Assembly (NCBI GenBank): GCA_963930955.1
Contig: OZ006967.1
Location: 2,294,001-2,358,000, forward strand
DNA: 64,000 nt
Direction of reading: 5' to 3'
Source: Scatomonas sp963930955
GTDB lineage: Bacteria; Bacillota; Clostridia; Lachnospirales; Lachnospiraceae
The translations under genes were made by a program, and so were the position numbers. The notes beneath the pieces were generated by a model. It was not told the origin of the DNA, searched no databases, and worked only from the letters and a program-made list of their open reading frames with translations. Positions 25,399 through 33,781 of this stretch are shown here, piece by piece (position 1 is the first letter of the stretch; the number at the start of each line of letters is the position of its first letter).

Positions 25399-25425
25399 GT
25401 GTTTTTTTACACCTGCAGCCCCGCC
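25386..25425 (-). terminator. Terminator of the PfkB kinase gene
   Basis: GGCGG / CCGCC outer stem with inner GTGT/ACAC pairs; TTTT follows on the minus strand. It overlaps the rpsB -35 region. Confidence 0.55.
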
Positions 25426-25454
25426 GTTTTTATCAGTTCCCCGCCTGCCGTAAA

Positions 25455-26396
25455 TCAGATTCGATCCATTCGCTGCAGGATTTGTTCCAGACTCATCCCC
25501 TTCCCCAGGGCGCCTACCTGTTCCACACAGAGAGAAGCTCCTGCGTTGGCAAATTTTCCGCACTCTTCCAGAGAATATCCCCGGCCCAGCGCATACAGGA
25601 AGCAGGCGGCAAAGGTGTCTCCGGCCCCGGTGGTATCCACACATTGGACTCCCCGGCAGGCCGGCACCCAGAAGCTGGTTTCCGCTGTTTTAATAAAACA
25701 TCCCCGGGCACCCGCCTTAAGGATTACATGTCTGACTCCGCAGTCCAGGATGGCAGAGGCTATATCCTCCCAGTCTGTAAGTCCGGTCAGCAGGGAGGCT
25801 TCCGCATAATTGGGGAACACATAGTCCAGATAAGAGAGACTTTCCCTCATATCTTCTATGGTTTCCCCGTTTTTTCTTTTTGTCATGTCCGCGCAGAGAA
25901 GCAGCCCCCTCCCTCTGGCCTCTGCGAAAAACTCTTTTAAAACCCTATTGGTAAAGGCCGGCGCCACAAAAATGCTGGCGAAACAGAGAATATCTCCTTT
26001 TTCCAGAGCCTCCCGGGAAATATCCTCCGGGTAATACCTCCGCAGGGTTCCCTCCGGGCTGGTAATAAAATGGCGCTCTCCCTTTTCATCCACAAGCACC
26101 AGATTGATGCTGGTAGGCATCTGGCCGGTCCGTACAATATATTCCGTATCGATCCCCAGCTCTCTGCAGCGGGACAGGATAACTTCAGCCGCCGGATCCA
26201 GCCCCAGCTTGCTTACCAGACGCACATCCGCTCCCAGGGAAGCAAGTACCGCCGCTTCATTCATGGCGTCGCCGCCGGTAGTCATGCGGATATTTTCCGC
26301 CGGCAGAGAGCCGGTGCGGAACACTTCCCGGCTCACAGGCCTGGCCAGAATATCCAGCAGCGCCGCTCCGATAATGATATATTTAGGATGACTCAT
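25455..26396 (-). CDS. PfkB family carbohydrate kinase
   Basis: 313 residues from the ATG at 26396 behind AGGAGG. IIIGAALLDILARPV opens the ribokinase fold, MTTGGDAMNEAAVLASLGADVRLV is the first signature (the GG of the hinge), and CVDTTGAGDTFAACFLYALG carries the anion hole and catalytic Asp. It should phosphorylate a sugar or nucleoside hydroxyl; the group is too broad to name the substrate, though the lid pattern resembles fructokinase/ribokinase-like members. Its start overlaps the end of the CPBP protease gene by 14 bases, so the two are translationally coupled at the 3' end of the argS operon. Confidence 0.88.
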   Translation of the reverse strand: MSHPKYIIIGAALLDILARPVSREVFRTGSLPAENIRMTTGGDAMNEAAVLASLGADVRLVSKLGLDPAAEVILSRCRELGIDTEYIVRTGQMPTSINLVLVDEKGERHFITSPEGTLRRYYPEDISREALEKGDILCFASIFVAPAFTNRVLKEFFAEARGRGLLLCADMTKRKNGETIEDMRESLSYLDYVFPNYAEASLLTGLTDWEDIASAILDCGVRHVILKAGARGCFIKTAETSFWVPACRGVQCVDTTGAGDTFAACFLYALGRGYSLEECGKFANAGASLCVEQVGALGKGMSLEQILQRMDRI

Positions 26397-27231
26397 AGCC
26401 CTTTCCTCCTGCATCCTGCTTCTTTTTTCCAAATAAAATCCAGCCGCACACCAGTGCAGCCGCTGCTTCTGCCGCAGCCGCGGCCGGAAGCAGCCCGGCG
26501 GACTCTTGTTCCAGCCTTTCCAGCCAGGGAACGCCGAAGATTGCCCATAGGTTAGCCGCCCCATGGGCCAGGACAGAGGTCCGCAGCCGGCCGCTTTTCT
26601 GAAAGAGTACCGCCAGCAGCAGTCCCAGAAAAAATCCGTACAGAAACTGCACCATATTTCCATGGTAAAGCCCAAAAAGAGCCGCTGAAACCAGGGCGCC
26701 GCCGGCAGGACCCAGATAGCTTCCGGCTCTGCGGCAGATCATCCCCCGGAAGATCAATTCTTCCGCCAGCGGCCCCAGGATTACTGTAGCCGCCGTCAGC
26801 AGCAGAGGATTCTGCCCGTCAAAAGCCGATGCCGCCTGTTCTGTATAACCCGGAAATATTTCAGGCAGTCCGGAGACTGCGATACCAGTACTGATCAGAT
26901 GACCCAGGGAAACCGCCAGCAGCGCCGCTGCCAGCAATTTTCCGGTGGACCATCCGCGATCCTCCACAGGAAGGCGCAGGGTATCCATCACATACTGCTT
27001 TCGCTGGGTAAGCAGCGTCAGACTGTAAAATCCCAGGCTGATCCAGAGGGGCAGGCTTTTTACCTGTCTCAGCAATTCTCCGCTTTCCGCTCCTGGGTTT
27101 CCGGTGATCAGCCCCGCCGCCATTACCCCTGCCACCGAAGCGATCAGCATACAGAGGATTATGGCAGCCCCGGGATAGAGTACATCCCAGACTTTCTGGA
27201 AAAGTCCTTTTCTCCGTTTGTTATCTGCCAT
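26383..27231 (-). CDS. CPBP family intramembrane glutamic protease
   Basis: 282 residues from the ATG at 27231. About eight hydrophobic helices. The three CPBP (Abi/CaaX) motifs are intact: PLAEELIFRG (EExxxR), ALFGLYHGN (FxxxH) and LAHGAANLWA (HxxxN). Members cleave CaaX-like or peptide substrates inside the membrane; in Firmicutes many serve bacteriocin immunity or peptide maturation. No bacteriocin gene is adjacent, so a substrate cannot be named. It overlaps the HAD gene by 11 bases and the kinase gene by 14, so it is embedded in a tight operon. Confidence 0.88.
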   Translation of the reverse strand: MADNKRRKGLFQKVWDVLYPGAAIILCMLIASVAGVMAAGLITGNPGAESGELLRQVKSLPLWISLGFYSLTLLTQRKQYVMDTLRLPVEDRGWSTGKLLAAALLAVSLGHLISTGIAVSGLPEIFPGYTEQAASAFDGQNPLLLTAATVILGPLAEELIFRGMICRRAGSYLGPAGGALVSAALFGLYHGNMVQFLYGFFLGLLLAVLFQKSGRLRTSVLAHGAANLWAIFGVPWLERLEQESAGLLPAAAAAEAAAALVCGWILFGKKKQDAGGKGYESS

Positions 27232-27904
27232 AGGCGGTCTCCCTGTTTTCCGGCAGATCCAGAAGCGTCCGCTCCAGTTCTTCCACTGTATCCGCGATCC
27301 GCTCTGCCCCGGCCTCCTCCAGTTCCCGGCGGCTGCCGTATCCATAGGAAACCCCCACAAAACCCAGCCCGTGATCTGCCGCTCCCCGGGCATCGTAACA
27401 GCGGTCCCCGCACATGATCACCTGATTTCTCCGGTCCCCCCAGGCTCCCCGCCGCAGGGCCTCCTCAATCACTTCTCCTTTATCGGTCCTTCGGCCGTCC
27501 AGCTCGCTGCCCGCTACCGGATCCAGATCCCCAAGCAGGTCAAAATGCTCCAGAATCTGCCGGACAAAAATCTCCGGTTTTGAGGAAGCCACACCCAGCC
27601 GGTAACCCGCCTGTTTCAGGCGGAAAAGCATTTCCGGAATCCCCGGGTATACCTGATTTTCAAAAATCCCGGTTCCCCTGTACCGTTCCCGGTAATATTC
27701 TACTGCTTTTGCCGCCTCTTCCCGGGTAAACCCGCAGAACTCCATAAACTGCTCCAGGAGGGGCGGTCCCACAAAACAGGTAAGCTCTTCAAAGGGCGGG
27801 ACCGGACGGCCCATCTTTTCCAGCGCGTACTGGACACAGCGGACAATGCCGGGAGCGGAATCGGTCAGAGTACCGTCCAGGTCAAACAAAATCAGTCTGT
27901 TCAT
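27221..27904 (-). CDS. HAD family phosphatase (phosphoglycolate phosphatase-like)
   Basis: 227 residues. LILFDLDGTLTDSAPG gives the nucleophile Asp8 and Asp10; GVASSKPEIFVRQIL (motif II Ser and Lys) and IMCGDRCYDARGAADHG (motif III acidic residues) complete the HAD fold. The C1-type cap between motifs I and II (ELTCFVGPPL) matches the Gph/PpaX branch. Likely substrates are phosphoglycolate or similar small phosphates. GGGGAG precedes the ATG. It lies 14 bases downstream of argS and overlaps the CPBP gene. Confidence 0.88.
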   Translation of the reverse strand: MNRLILFDLDGTLTDSAPGIVRCVQYALEKMGRPVPPFEELTCFVGPPLLEQFMEFCGFTREEAAKAVEYYRERYRGTGIFENQVYPGIPEMLFRLKQAGYRLGVASSKPEIFVRQILEHFDLLGDLDPVAGSELDGRRTDKGEVIEEALRRGAWGDRRNQVIMCGDRCYDARGAADHGLGFVGVSYGYGSRRELEEAGAERIADTVEELERTLLDLPENRETAYGR

Positions 27905-27918
27905 GCTCTTCTCCCCGT

Positions 27919-29685
27919 TTACATTCTCTCAGGAGCGGAAAATCCCAGAAGATCGATACTGGTCTCCAGGATCTTTCTTACCAGATCCAGAAGCGCCAGC
28001 CAGGAAGCCTTCTGCTTCTCATCCTCTTCTGTAAGAATTTTTGTTTCATGGTAGAAACGGTTAAACTCATTGGCCAGTTCGTAGATATAAGAGCAGATCT
28101 TATGGGGCGCTTTCTCCTGGAACGCGTTCTCGATCATGTTTCCGAACCGGGAGGCTGCCAGCATCAGCGTTTTCTCTCCCTCTCCGGCCGCCGGAAGCAG
28201 CTCCGGATGATCCAGCCTTCCTCCCTCTTCCTGATACTTGTTTAAAATAGATTTGATCCGCACGATGGTATAAAGGATATAAGGGCCGGTATTTCCCTCA
28301 AAGGAAGTAAAGCGGTCCACATCAAACACATAATCTTTGGATGCCTGATTGGAAAGATCCCCGTATTTAATGGCAGAAAGCCCTACGATTTCCGCTGTCT
28401 TTTCTGCATCCGTATCCTTTACGCTGCGGTTTTCCACAATCTTCTTGTACATTTCCCCGTCGATCTCGGCAATGAGCCGCTCCAGGCGCATGACCCCGCC
28501 CTCCCGGGTTTTAAAAGGCTTGCCGTCTTTTCCATTCATGGTGCCGAATCCCAGGAAGGAAAGCCGGGTTTCCGGTTTTACCAGTCCGGTCTTCCGGGCG
28601 CAGCGGAACACCTGGGTAAAGTGCATCTCCTGTCTTTTATCCACCACGTAAAGAATCTCATCCGGCTGGAACAGCTCCATCCGCTCCACTATGGTTGCCA
28701 GATCCGTGGTGGTATAGAGAGAGGCGCCGTCGGACTTCAGAAGGATACAGGGCGGTACTTCCTTAGCATCCGTCTCTTCACTGACATCTACGATCAGGGC
28801 TCCCTGATCCTCATAGGCATATCCTTCCCGTTTCATTTTTTCTACCATATCCGGTATATAGGGCTGGGCGTCCGACTCTTTTTTCCAGAGATCAAATTCC
28901 ACATCCAGTTTTTTATAGTTTTCCTTCAGATCGGAAACGGAAACATTCATGATGTGGTTCCACAAAGCCATATAGCCCGGCCTGCCTTCCTGGAGCTCAT
29001 GGGTGGCCTCCAGAGCCCGGTTCCGGTATTCCTCATCTTCCTTGGAACGGGCGCTGGCCGCCGGATAAATCTCCTCCAGCTCGCTGATCGTAAACGGCGC
29101 TTTTTCCGGATAGGGTCCTGTAAAGCCCTGGTCAAAATAGGGAAGTTCCGGTTTTCTTTCCTGCAGTTCCGTAATGATCAGACCCATCTGCAGGCCCCAG
29201 TCTCCCAGATGCACATCCCCGATCATCTTATGCCCCAGAAATCTTCCCATCCGTTTGATACTTTCTCCGATAATCGCTGAGCGGAGATGGCCCACATGCA
29301 GAGGTTTCGCCACGTTGGGCCCGCCGTAATCAATAATAATGGTCTCCGGTTTTTCAGCCCGAGAAGCGGAAAGACGGCTGTCCTCTCCCATTTTTTGCAG
29401 ATACCCTGCCAGATAGGCCCGCTCCAGCTTAAGGTTAATAAAGCCGGGCTTTACTGCTGCTGCCTCTTCAAAAATTTCTTCGCTTTTCAGCACCTCTACA
29501 ACCGCTTCCGCAATCTGTATAGGGGCCTTCCGGTATGCCTTGGCCGCCGCCATGGCTCCGTTGCACTGATATTCACAAAGGTCCGGACGGTTGGATACTG
29601 TCACCTTTCCGTAAGCCGGGTCATAACCGGCCTGTTCAAAGGCCCTGGCTGTCTTTTCTGCAATCTCTTCGATTAATTTTTTCAT
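27919..29685 (-). CDS. argS: Arginyl-tRNA synthetase
   Basis: 588 residues. YGGPNVAKPLHVGHLRSAII holds the class I HVGH signature after the N-terminal tRNA-D-loop-binding domain. The KMSK equivalent is replaced by GKPFKTREGG, as in most bacterial ArgRS of this branch. The C-terminal anticodon-binding helical domain ends LIDLLGFSAPERM. It charges tRNA-Arg. GGAGGAG precedes the ATG at 29685. The start lies only 13 bases after the stop of a large exported protease gene with no terminator between, so unless an internal promoter exists the essential synthetase is read from the protease promoter. Confidence 0.96.
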   Translation of the reverse strand: MKKLIEEIAEKTARAFEQAGYDPAYGKVTVSNRPDLCEYQCNGAMAAAKAYRKAPIQIAEAVVEVLKSEEIFEEAAAVKPGFINLKLERAYLAGYLQKMGEDSRLSASRAEKPETIIIDYGGPNVAKPLHVGHLRSAIIGESIKRMGRFLGHKMIGDVHLGDWGLQMGLIITELQERKPELPYFDQGFTGPYPEKAPFTISELEEIYPAASARSKEDEEYRNRALEATHELQEGRPGYMALWNHIMNVSVSDLKENYKKLDVEFDLWKKESDAQPYIPDMVEKMKREGYAYEDQGALIVDVSEETDAKEVPPCILLKSDGASLYTTTDLATIVERMELFQPDEILYVVDKRQEMHFTQVFRCARKTGLVKPETRLSFLGFGTMNGKDGKPFKTREGGVMRLERLIAEIDGEMYKKIVENRSVKDTDAEKTAEIVGLSAIKYGDLSNQASKDYVFDVDRFTSFEGNTGPYILYTIVRIKSILNKYQEEGGRLDHPELLPAAGEGEKTLMLAASRFGNMIENAFQEKAPHKICSYIYELANEFNRFYHETKILTEEDEKQKASWLALLDLVRKILETSIDLLGFSAPERM

Positions 29686-29698
29686 AACTCCTCCAGAT

Positions 29699-32600
29699 TT
29701 ATTTTCCTTCTATGGATAATTTCTTTTTACTCAGGATCAGCAGTCCTGCTCCTGCCGCAGCCAGCGCCGCCGCAGGAAGAACATAATCTCCGGGGTCTCC
29801 GGTGTCCGCGGCTTCCGTCTGCTCCGGATGTTTATCTGTCCCGGCAGGTTTTTGGGATTCCGCAGGCTTTACGGTGGGTTCCGGTGTCTTTGAAGTTTCC
29901 GGGGGTTCCGTAAATTCCGGAGACTCTGTAGGCTCCGGGCTTTCCGTGGGTTCCGGAGACTCTGTGGGCTCCGGGCTTTCCGTAGGTTCCGGAGACTCTG
30001 TGGGCTCCGGGCTTTCCGTAGGTTCCGGAGACTCTGTGGGCTCCGGGCTTTCTGTGGGTTCCGGAGACTCTGTAGGCTCCGGTGTCTCTTCCGGAACGCC
30101 TGCGTCTCCGGCCTGGGGATAGGTCTGGATCCCCTCCAGTCCGCAGAATAAAATTCCGCCTTCCTGACTGGCTCCCAGAACATAATAGGTCCCCTGGTAG
30201 GCAGTGCCTGCCAGATCGTAAACCTTTCCGCCGCTCATGCGGCAGTCCAAAGGCTGAAAACCTTCTTCTCCGTCAAAAAGAAGAAGAAAAGTATCCGCCT
30301 CCACCTGGCCCTTTTCGTCCAGGATTACCGGGCCGGAAAGAAGCATGCCTCCTTCCACGGCCCCGAAAGCCGTATAAAATTCCTGGTTTTCATACAGGCC
30401 CTCCGGCAGCACCTGTTCCCGCACCAGAACGCCGTTTCCATCCGTCAGTTTCTCCAGGCCATCCACCAGCTGATCCTTTTCATCCCGTCCGGCCGCCACG
30501 TATACCTGTCCTTCTTCGGTACACACCACCGCGGGACTCCGGCGTCCCGCCGCCAGGTCTCCGATCTTTTCCGCAGTTTTCTTTTCCGGATCCAGCGCAT
30601 AGACAGCTGTACTGGGTGTGTTGGCCCCGTCGTTCTTTGTGCCGCCCACCAGCAGCAGCTGACTTCCCGTATAAACCAGTGTGACATCCGAAAGCTTTCG
30701 AAGTTCTGTGGTAGTGAAATCTTCCCAGGTTCCGCTTTTGGGATCATAGATCAGAACGGAACGGATCCCCTTTGCGTTATAACCGCTCATGACCAGCTTT
30801 TCCTGCCAGGTGCAGGCGCTGCGGCTGTCCGCAAACAGGGGCCCCTCATCGCTGATCCGGGTCCAGCCGCCGTTTTCTTCCTGACCCGGGGTATATTTCC
30901 AGAAGTTCATCAGATTATCGGTGCCCTGCCCCATATAATAGATGGATCCATCCAGTCCGGCCAGAAAGCTGTTGCCATTTTCTCCAAGCTCTGTTCCTTC
31001 GGGAAGAGGCAGCCTGGTCATCCAATCCTCCGGCTGGCTTATGGTAAAGCTCTGATGTCCGGTTCCCTGGAGAGAGGTAACTTCTATCCGGCTAAGTCCT
31101 GCCTCCAGTCCTTCCGGAAGCCGAACGGTGATCCTCTCATCGCTCCAGCAGAAGCTCCCCGGGCCATCAGAAACAATTTCCGCAGGAAGCCCGCCGATCT
31201 CTACGGAGCCCGGCTCCTCTCCAAAGAAATAGCCTTCTATGGTAAGCTGATCTTCCTGCAGAGAGATCTGATTCAGCACCGGAACGGTTTCACCCTGCAG
31301 GGCCTTATCCACTCTGGCAATTCCGCCGGAAACCGTTTTTCCCTCCATAGATTCTATTTTCTCCACGCTGCCGATGATTCTGGCTGCAATCCGTCCCGGA
31401 TCCTCCCCCGGAAATGCTGCGGAGAGGATGGCCGCTTCTCCCGCTACTGCCGGCGCGGCCATGGAGGTGCCGCTGTCATAGGCATAGGCGGCAGTGCTGC
31501 TGCCGATCCCCAGTTCATCTATGTACAGGATCCCGCTTTCATCCGCCGCGTATCCCATAAAAGAAAAGGACAGTTTTATTTCAAAATGTTCATAATCTGT
31601 ATTCTCCGGTAATTCCATGGATACCGGCAGCCACTGGCCGTAATAGGCGGAAGCGCTGTCCAGCTGGATCCATACAGGCTCTCCGCTCTCTTCTTCTGTT
31701 TCCGCGGAGCGCACCGAAACATTCACCCAGGCTGCCTTGGTCCGATTCAGGCCTTCTCCCGGGCCATAGCCCAGCATAAAAGTTATGTAAGAATAGGATG
31801 TTCCGGACAGATCCATGGCAGCCGTCTGGATCTCGCCGCTGGACGAAGCAAGGGACACTGCCAGACTTCCCTGGCCGTAATAGGCCTGTCCCTCCGCCGC
31901 CGCGGGAAGAGTTCCTTCCGATCCGGTATAAGAAAAAAGGCTCTCTCCGCTTTCAAAATCCTCCAGCAGTTCCGGCTGGATATACCTTGGATCCGCCTCC
32001 CCCTGGCTGGAAGGAATGGTGGAAAAAATATCCGTTCCGGGAGCAGCCACATCGGTGGTTCTGGCTCCGTAATTGCTGAACTCCGCCAGCTGTCCTGTCT
32101 CATCCGAAGCGCATACAACCACCGCATATGGGTTTTCCGCCAGTACTGCGGCGGATTCCATAACAAAATCATTATCTGCCGCCTCGTTGCCGGCAGAAAA
32201 AACGCTGACCACTCCCAGCTGTCCAAGAGAAGTCACCGCATCGTCCAATGCCCGGCTGATGGATGTAAAGCCCCAGGAATTACTGGTTACCCTTACGGGC
32301 ACTCCTGCCAGGACCGCCTGCCGGATATATTCATAACCCCGGAGCACATCCTCCAGGGTTCCGGCTCCAATGTTATTCAGGGCCTTTACCGCCATAATCT
32401 CTGTTCCGCTGGCCGCCCCGCTGACGCCGGTCCCATTCCACTCCGCTGCCAGGATGCCGGCGCAGTGGGTTCCGTGACCGTGGTCATCCATAGGATCCCC
32501 GGTATTGTAGGCAGAGCCTCCGGAAGATGCGCCGATGGCCGTATAGCCATGGACCCCGCCGCCGATCTGTTGGATCAGAGCTTCATCCGCCGTCCACATG

Positions 32601-33202
32601 ACGTTTTTCAGGTCCTCATGGGTATAGTCCACCCCTGTATCTACCACTGCCACTACAGTTCCCGATGCATCCTGATCCGGAGCAGCTTCCCCATTATCCC
32701 CGTAACGGTTCCATCCGGGCACTGCGGTCCCGTAAGAGGCATCCTCCTGGTATGCCCACTGAAGTTCCGTCAGATCCCTGGCGGATTCCGCCGTTACCAG
32801 ATAATTAGGCTCCGCGTATTCTACCTGATCCAAATCTTCCAGAGAAGCAATCAGTTCTTCCGTTTCCATTGTTTCCGAACGCACCAGCAGCAGATCCCCG
32901 GAACCGGAACTGTCCATGGAAAAAGTGGAGATCCCGGCGTCCAGACCCATCAGAGGTTCCGCTCCGGAGAGGAGATCCTTTTCCGAAGCCTCGGCGGAAC
33001 GGGACAGCGTCATAACAGCCGGTGTATCTTTAACACAGACAATGGCTTCTCCCGGGACATAATTTTCGTCTCCTGAGAGGGGTTCCTCCGCTTTTACAGT
33101 TCCCGCTGCCGTCTGGACCGCCATTGCCGCCGCTAAAACCCCGGAAAAAAAGACGCGCCCAAGTCTTTCCGGCAGTTTCCCTGTTTTTCTTTTCCTTTTC
33201 AT
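29699..33202 (-). CDS. Large exported S8 (subtilisin-like) protease with IPT/TIG domain, repeat stalk and TGD-type C-terminal anchor
   Basis: 1167 residues from the ATG at 33202 (AAAGGA upstream). Signal peptide about 1-38, then a propeptide-like domain to about 145. The peptidase has Asp188 (VAVVDTGVD), His243 (DHGHGTHCAG), the oxyanion Asn in SAGNEAADN near 339 and Ser580 (SGTSMAAP). About 170 residues (roughly 400-570) of jelly-roll type sequence are inserted between the oxyanion region and the Ser, much longer than usual. Next come an IPT/TIG-like domain (VLNQISLQEDQLTIEGYFFG), a kelch-like region, an (ESPEPT)n stalk, and DTGD followed by a hydrophobic helix and SKKK. It should be a cell-surface protease; target unknown. 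It leads the argS gene cluster. Confidence 0.92.
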   Translation of the reverse strand: MKRKRKTGKLPERLGRVFFSGVLAAAMAVQTAAGTVKAEEPLSGDENYVPGEAIVCVKDTPAVMTLSRSAEASEKDLLSGAEPLMGLDAGISTFSMDSSGSGDLLLVRSETMETEELIASLEDLDQVEYAEPNYLVTAESARDLTELQWAYQEDASYGTAVPGWNRYGDNGEAAPDQDASGTVVAVVDTGVDYTHEDLKNVMWTADEALIQQIGGGVHGYTAIGASSGGSAYNTGDPMDDHGHGTHCAGILAAEWNGTGVSGAASGTEIMAVKALNNIGAGTLEDVLRGYEYIRQAVLAGVPVRVTSNSWGFTSISRALDDAVTSLGQLGVVSVFSAGNEAADNDFVMESAAVLAENPYAVVVCASDETGQLAEFSNYGARTTDVAAPGTDIFSTIPSSQGEADPRYIQPELLEDFESGESLFSYTGSEGTLPAAAEGQAYYGQGSLAVSLASSSGEIQTAAMDLSGTSYSYITFMLGYGPGEGLNRTKAAWVNVSVRSAETEEESGEPVWIQLDSASAYYGQWLPVSMELPENTDYEHFEIKLSFSFMGYAADESGILYIDELGIGSSTAAYAYDSGTSMAAPAVAGEAAILSAAFPGEDPGRIAARIIGSVEKIESMEGKTVSGGIARVDKALQGETVPVLNQISLQEDQLTIEGYFFGEEPGSVEIGGLPAEIVSDGPGSFCWSDERITVRLPEGLEAGLSRIEVTSLQGTGHQSFTISQPEDWMTRLPLPEGTELGENGNSFLAGLDGSIYYMGQGTDNLMNFWKYTPGQEENGGWTRISDEGPLFADSRSACTWQEKLVMSGYNAKGIRSVLIYDPKSGTWEDFTTTELRKLSDVTLVYTGSQLLLVGGTKNDGANTPSTAVYALDPEKKTAEKIGDLAAGRRSPAVVCTEEGQVYVAAGRDEKDQLVDGLEKLTDGNGVLVREQVLPEGLYENQEFYTAFGAVEGGMLLSGPVILDEKGQVEADTFLLLFDGEEGFQPLDCRMSGGKVYDLAGTAYQGTYYVLGASQEGGILFCGLEGIQTYPQAGDAGVPEETPEPTESPEPTESPEPTESPEPTESPEPTESPEPTESPEPTESPEPTESPEPTESPEFTEPPETSKTPEPTVKPAESQKPAGTDKHPEQTEAADTGDPGDYVLPAAALAAAGAGLLILSKKKLSIEGK
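29915..30094 (-). repeat. 36-bp tandem repeat coding for the ESPEPT stalk
   Basis: TTCCGGAGACTCTGT recurs at 29915, 29951, 29987, 30023 and 30059, an exact 36-base period made of two diverged 18-base halves. Copy number is likely to vary between strains. Confidence 0.85.
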
Positions 33203-33266
33203 ACCCTGTCCTTTCTCTCTGCAGGTACTCTGCAGCCATTTTTCTAAAAAAGCACATCTATCAGCT

Positions 33267-33295
33267 ATTATAAGTCGATTGCCCTGCAGAAACAA
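33267..33295 (-). promoter_or_regulatory. Promoter of the S8 protease gene
   Basis: Minus strand TTGTTT (33290-33295), 17-base spacer, TATAAT (33267-33272), 65 bases before the start codon. Confidence 0.65.
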
Positions 33296-33379
33296 GTGCA
33301 GGAATTATTTTTCTCCCGGTTTTCTTTTTCCGGAATCCCCGGACCCTAGCCCCCTGTTCTCCGGACCGCCGGGTTTTCC

Positions 33380-33408
33380 TTGACAAATCCTTCCGTTTTT
33401 GCTATCGT
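33380..33408 (+). promoter_or_regulatory. Probable promoter of the MATE gene, upstream of an inserted element
   Basis: TTGACA (33380-33385), 17-base spacer, TATCGT (33403-33408). The 279-bp inverted-repeat element lies between this promoter and the MATE start. The 579-base gap 33203-33781 otherwise holds only the S8 promoter. Confidence 0.6.
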
Positions 33409-33457
33409 TATTAATCAGTAACTGAACACGGATTGCCGCCGGGTAATTTTGTATCGT

Positions 33458-33736
33458 TAGCGTCAGTGTACAAGGGGCAACACGCTCCAAACCGCGTAAT
33501 TTCGGTGATTTTCTGCGTTATCCTTAATCGGCGTACGTCCAGTACGCCTCTATCGTCTGCCTTGAAAATCGCCGAAATTCCTGCGGTTGGAGTCTTTGAG
33601 TCGTGAAGGTGCTGATTTGAGCCCCTTCAAGGCACTTGATCGACGCGTACAGAGACGTACGCGGAGGGAAAGTAACGCAGAAGGAGCCCAAATCAGCCCT
33701 TCAACGACCGTATTGTCCCCTTGTACACTGACGCTA
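33458..33736. mobile_element. 279-bp non-coding element with 20-bp terminal inverted repeats and two large internal hairpins (MITE-like)
   Basis: The ends TAGCGTCAGTGTACAAGGGG (33458-33477) and its exact complement (33717-33736) form perfect terminal inverted repeats with TA at both outer edges. Inside lie two imperfect long hairpins: 33485-33592 (arms of about 29 bases) and 33603-33705 (arms of about 27). Each has an apical 7-bp stem around GCGTAC/GTACGC. No long ORF on either strand has a ribosome site. The form fits a non-autonomous miniature element mobilised by a TA-targeting transposase such as IS630/mariner; TTTGTATC and GATACAAA flank it as a further loose inverted pair. Class assignment is inference. 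Confidence 0.65.
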
Positions 33737-33781
33737 GGCCTTGCAGATACAAAGTACCGGCGTTTTTTTATGGAGGAAACA

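Noticed and set aside
29915..30094. 36-bp repeats as CRISPR
   Set aside because: No spacers; repeats code in frame for ESPEPT in the S8 protease.
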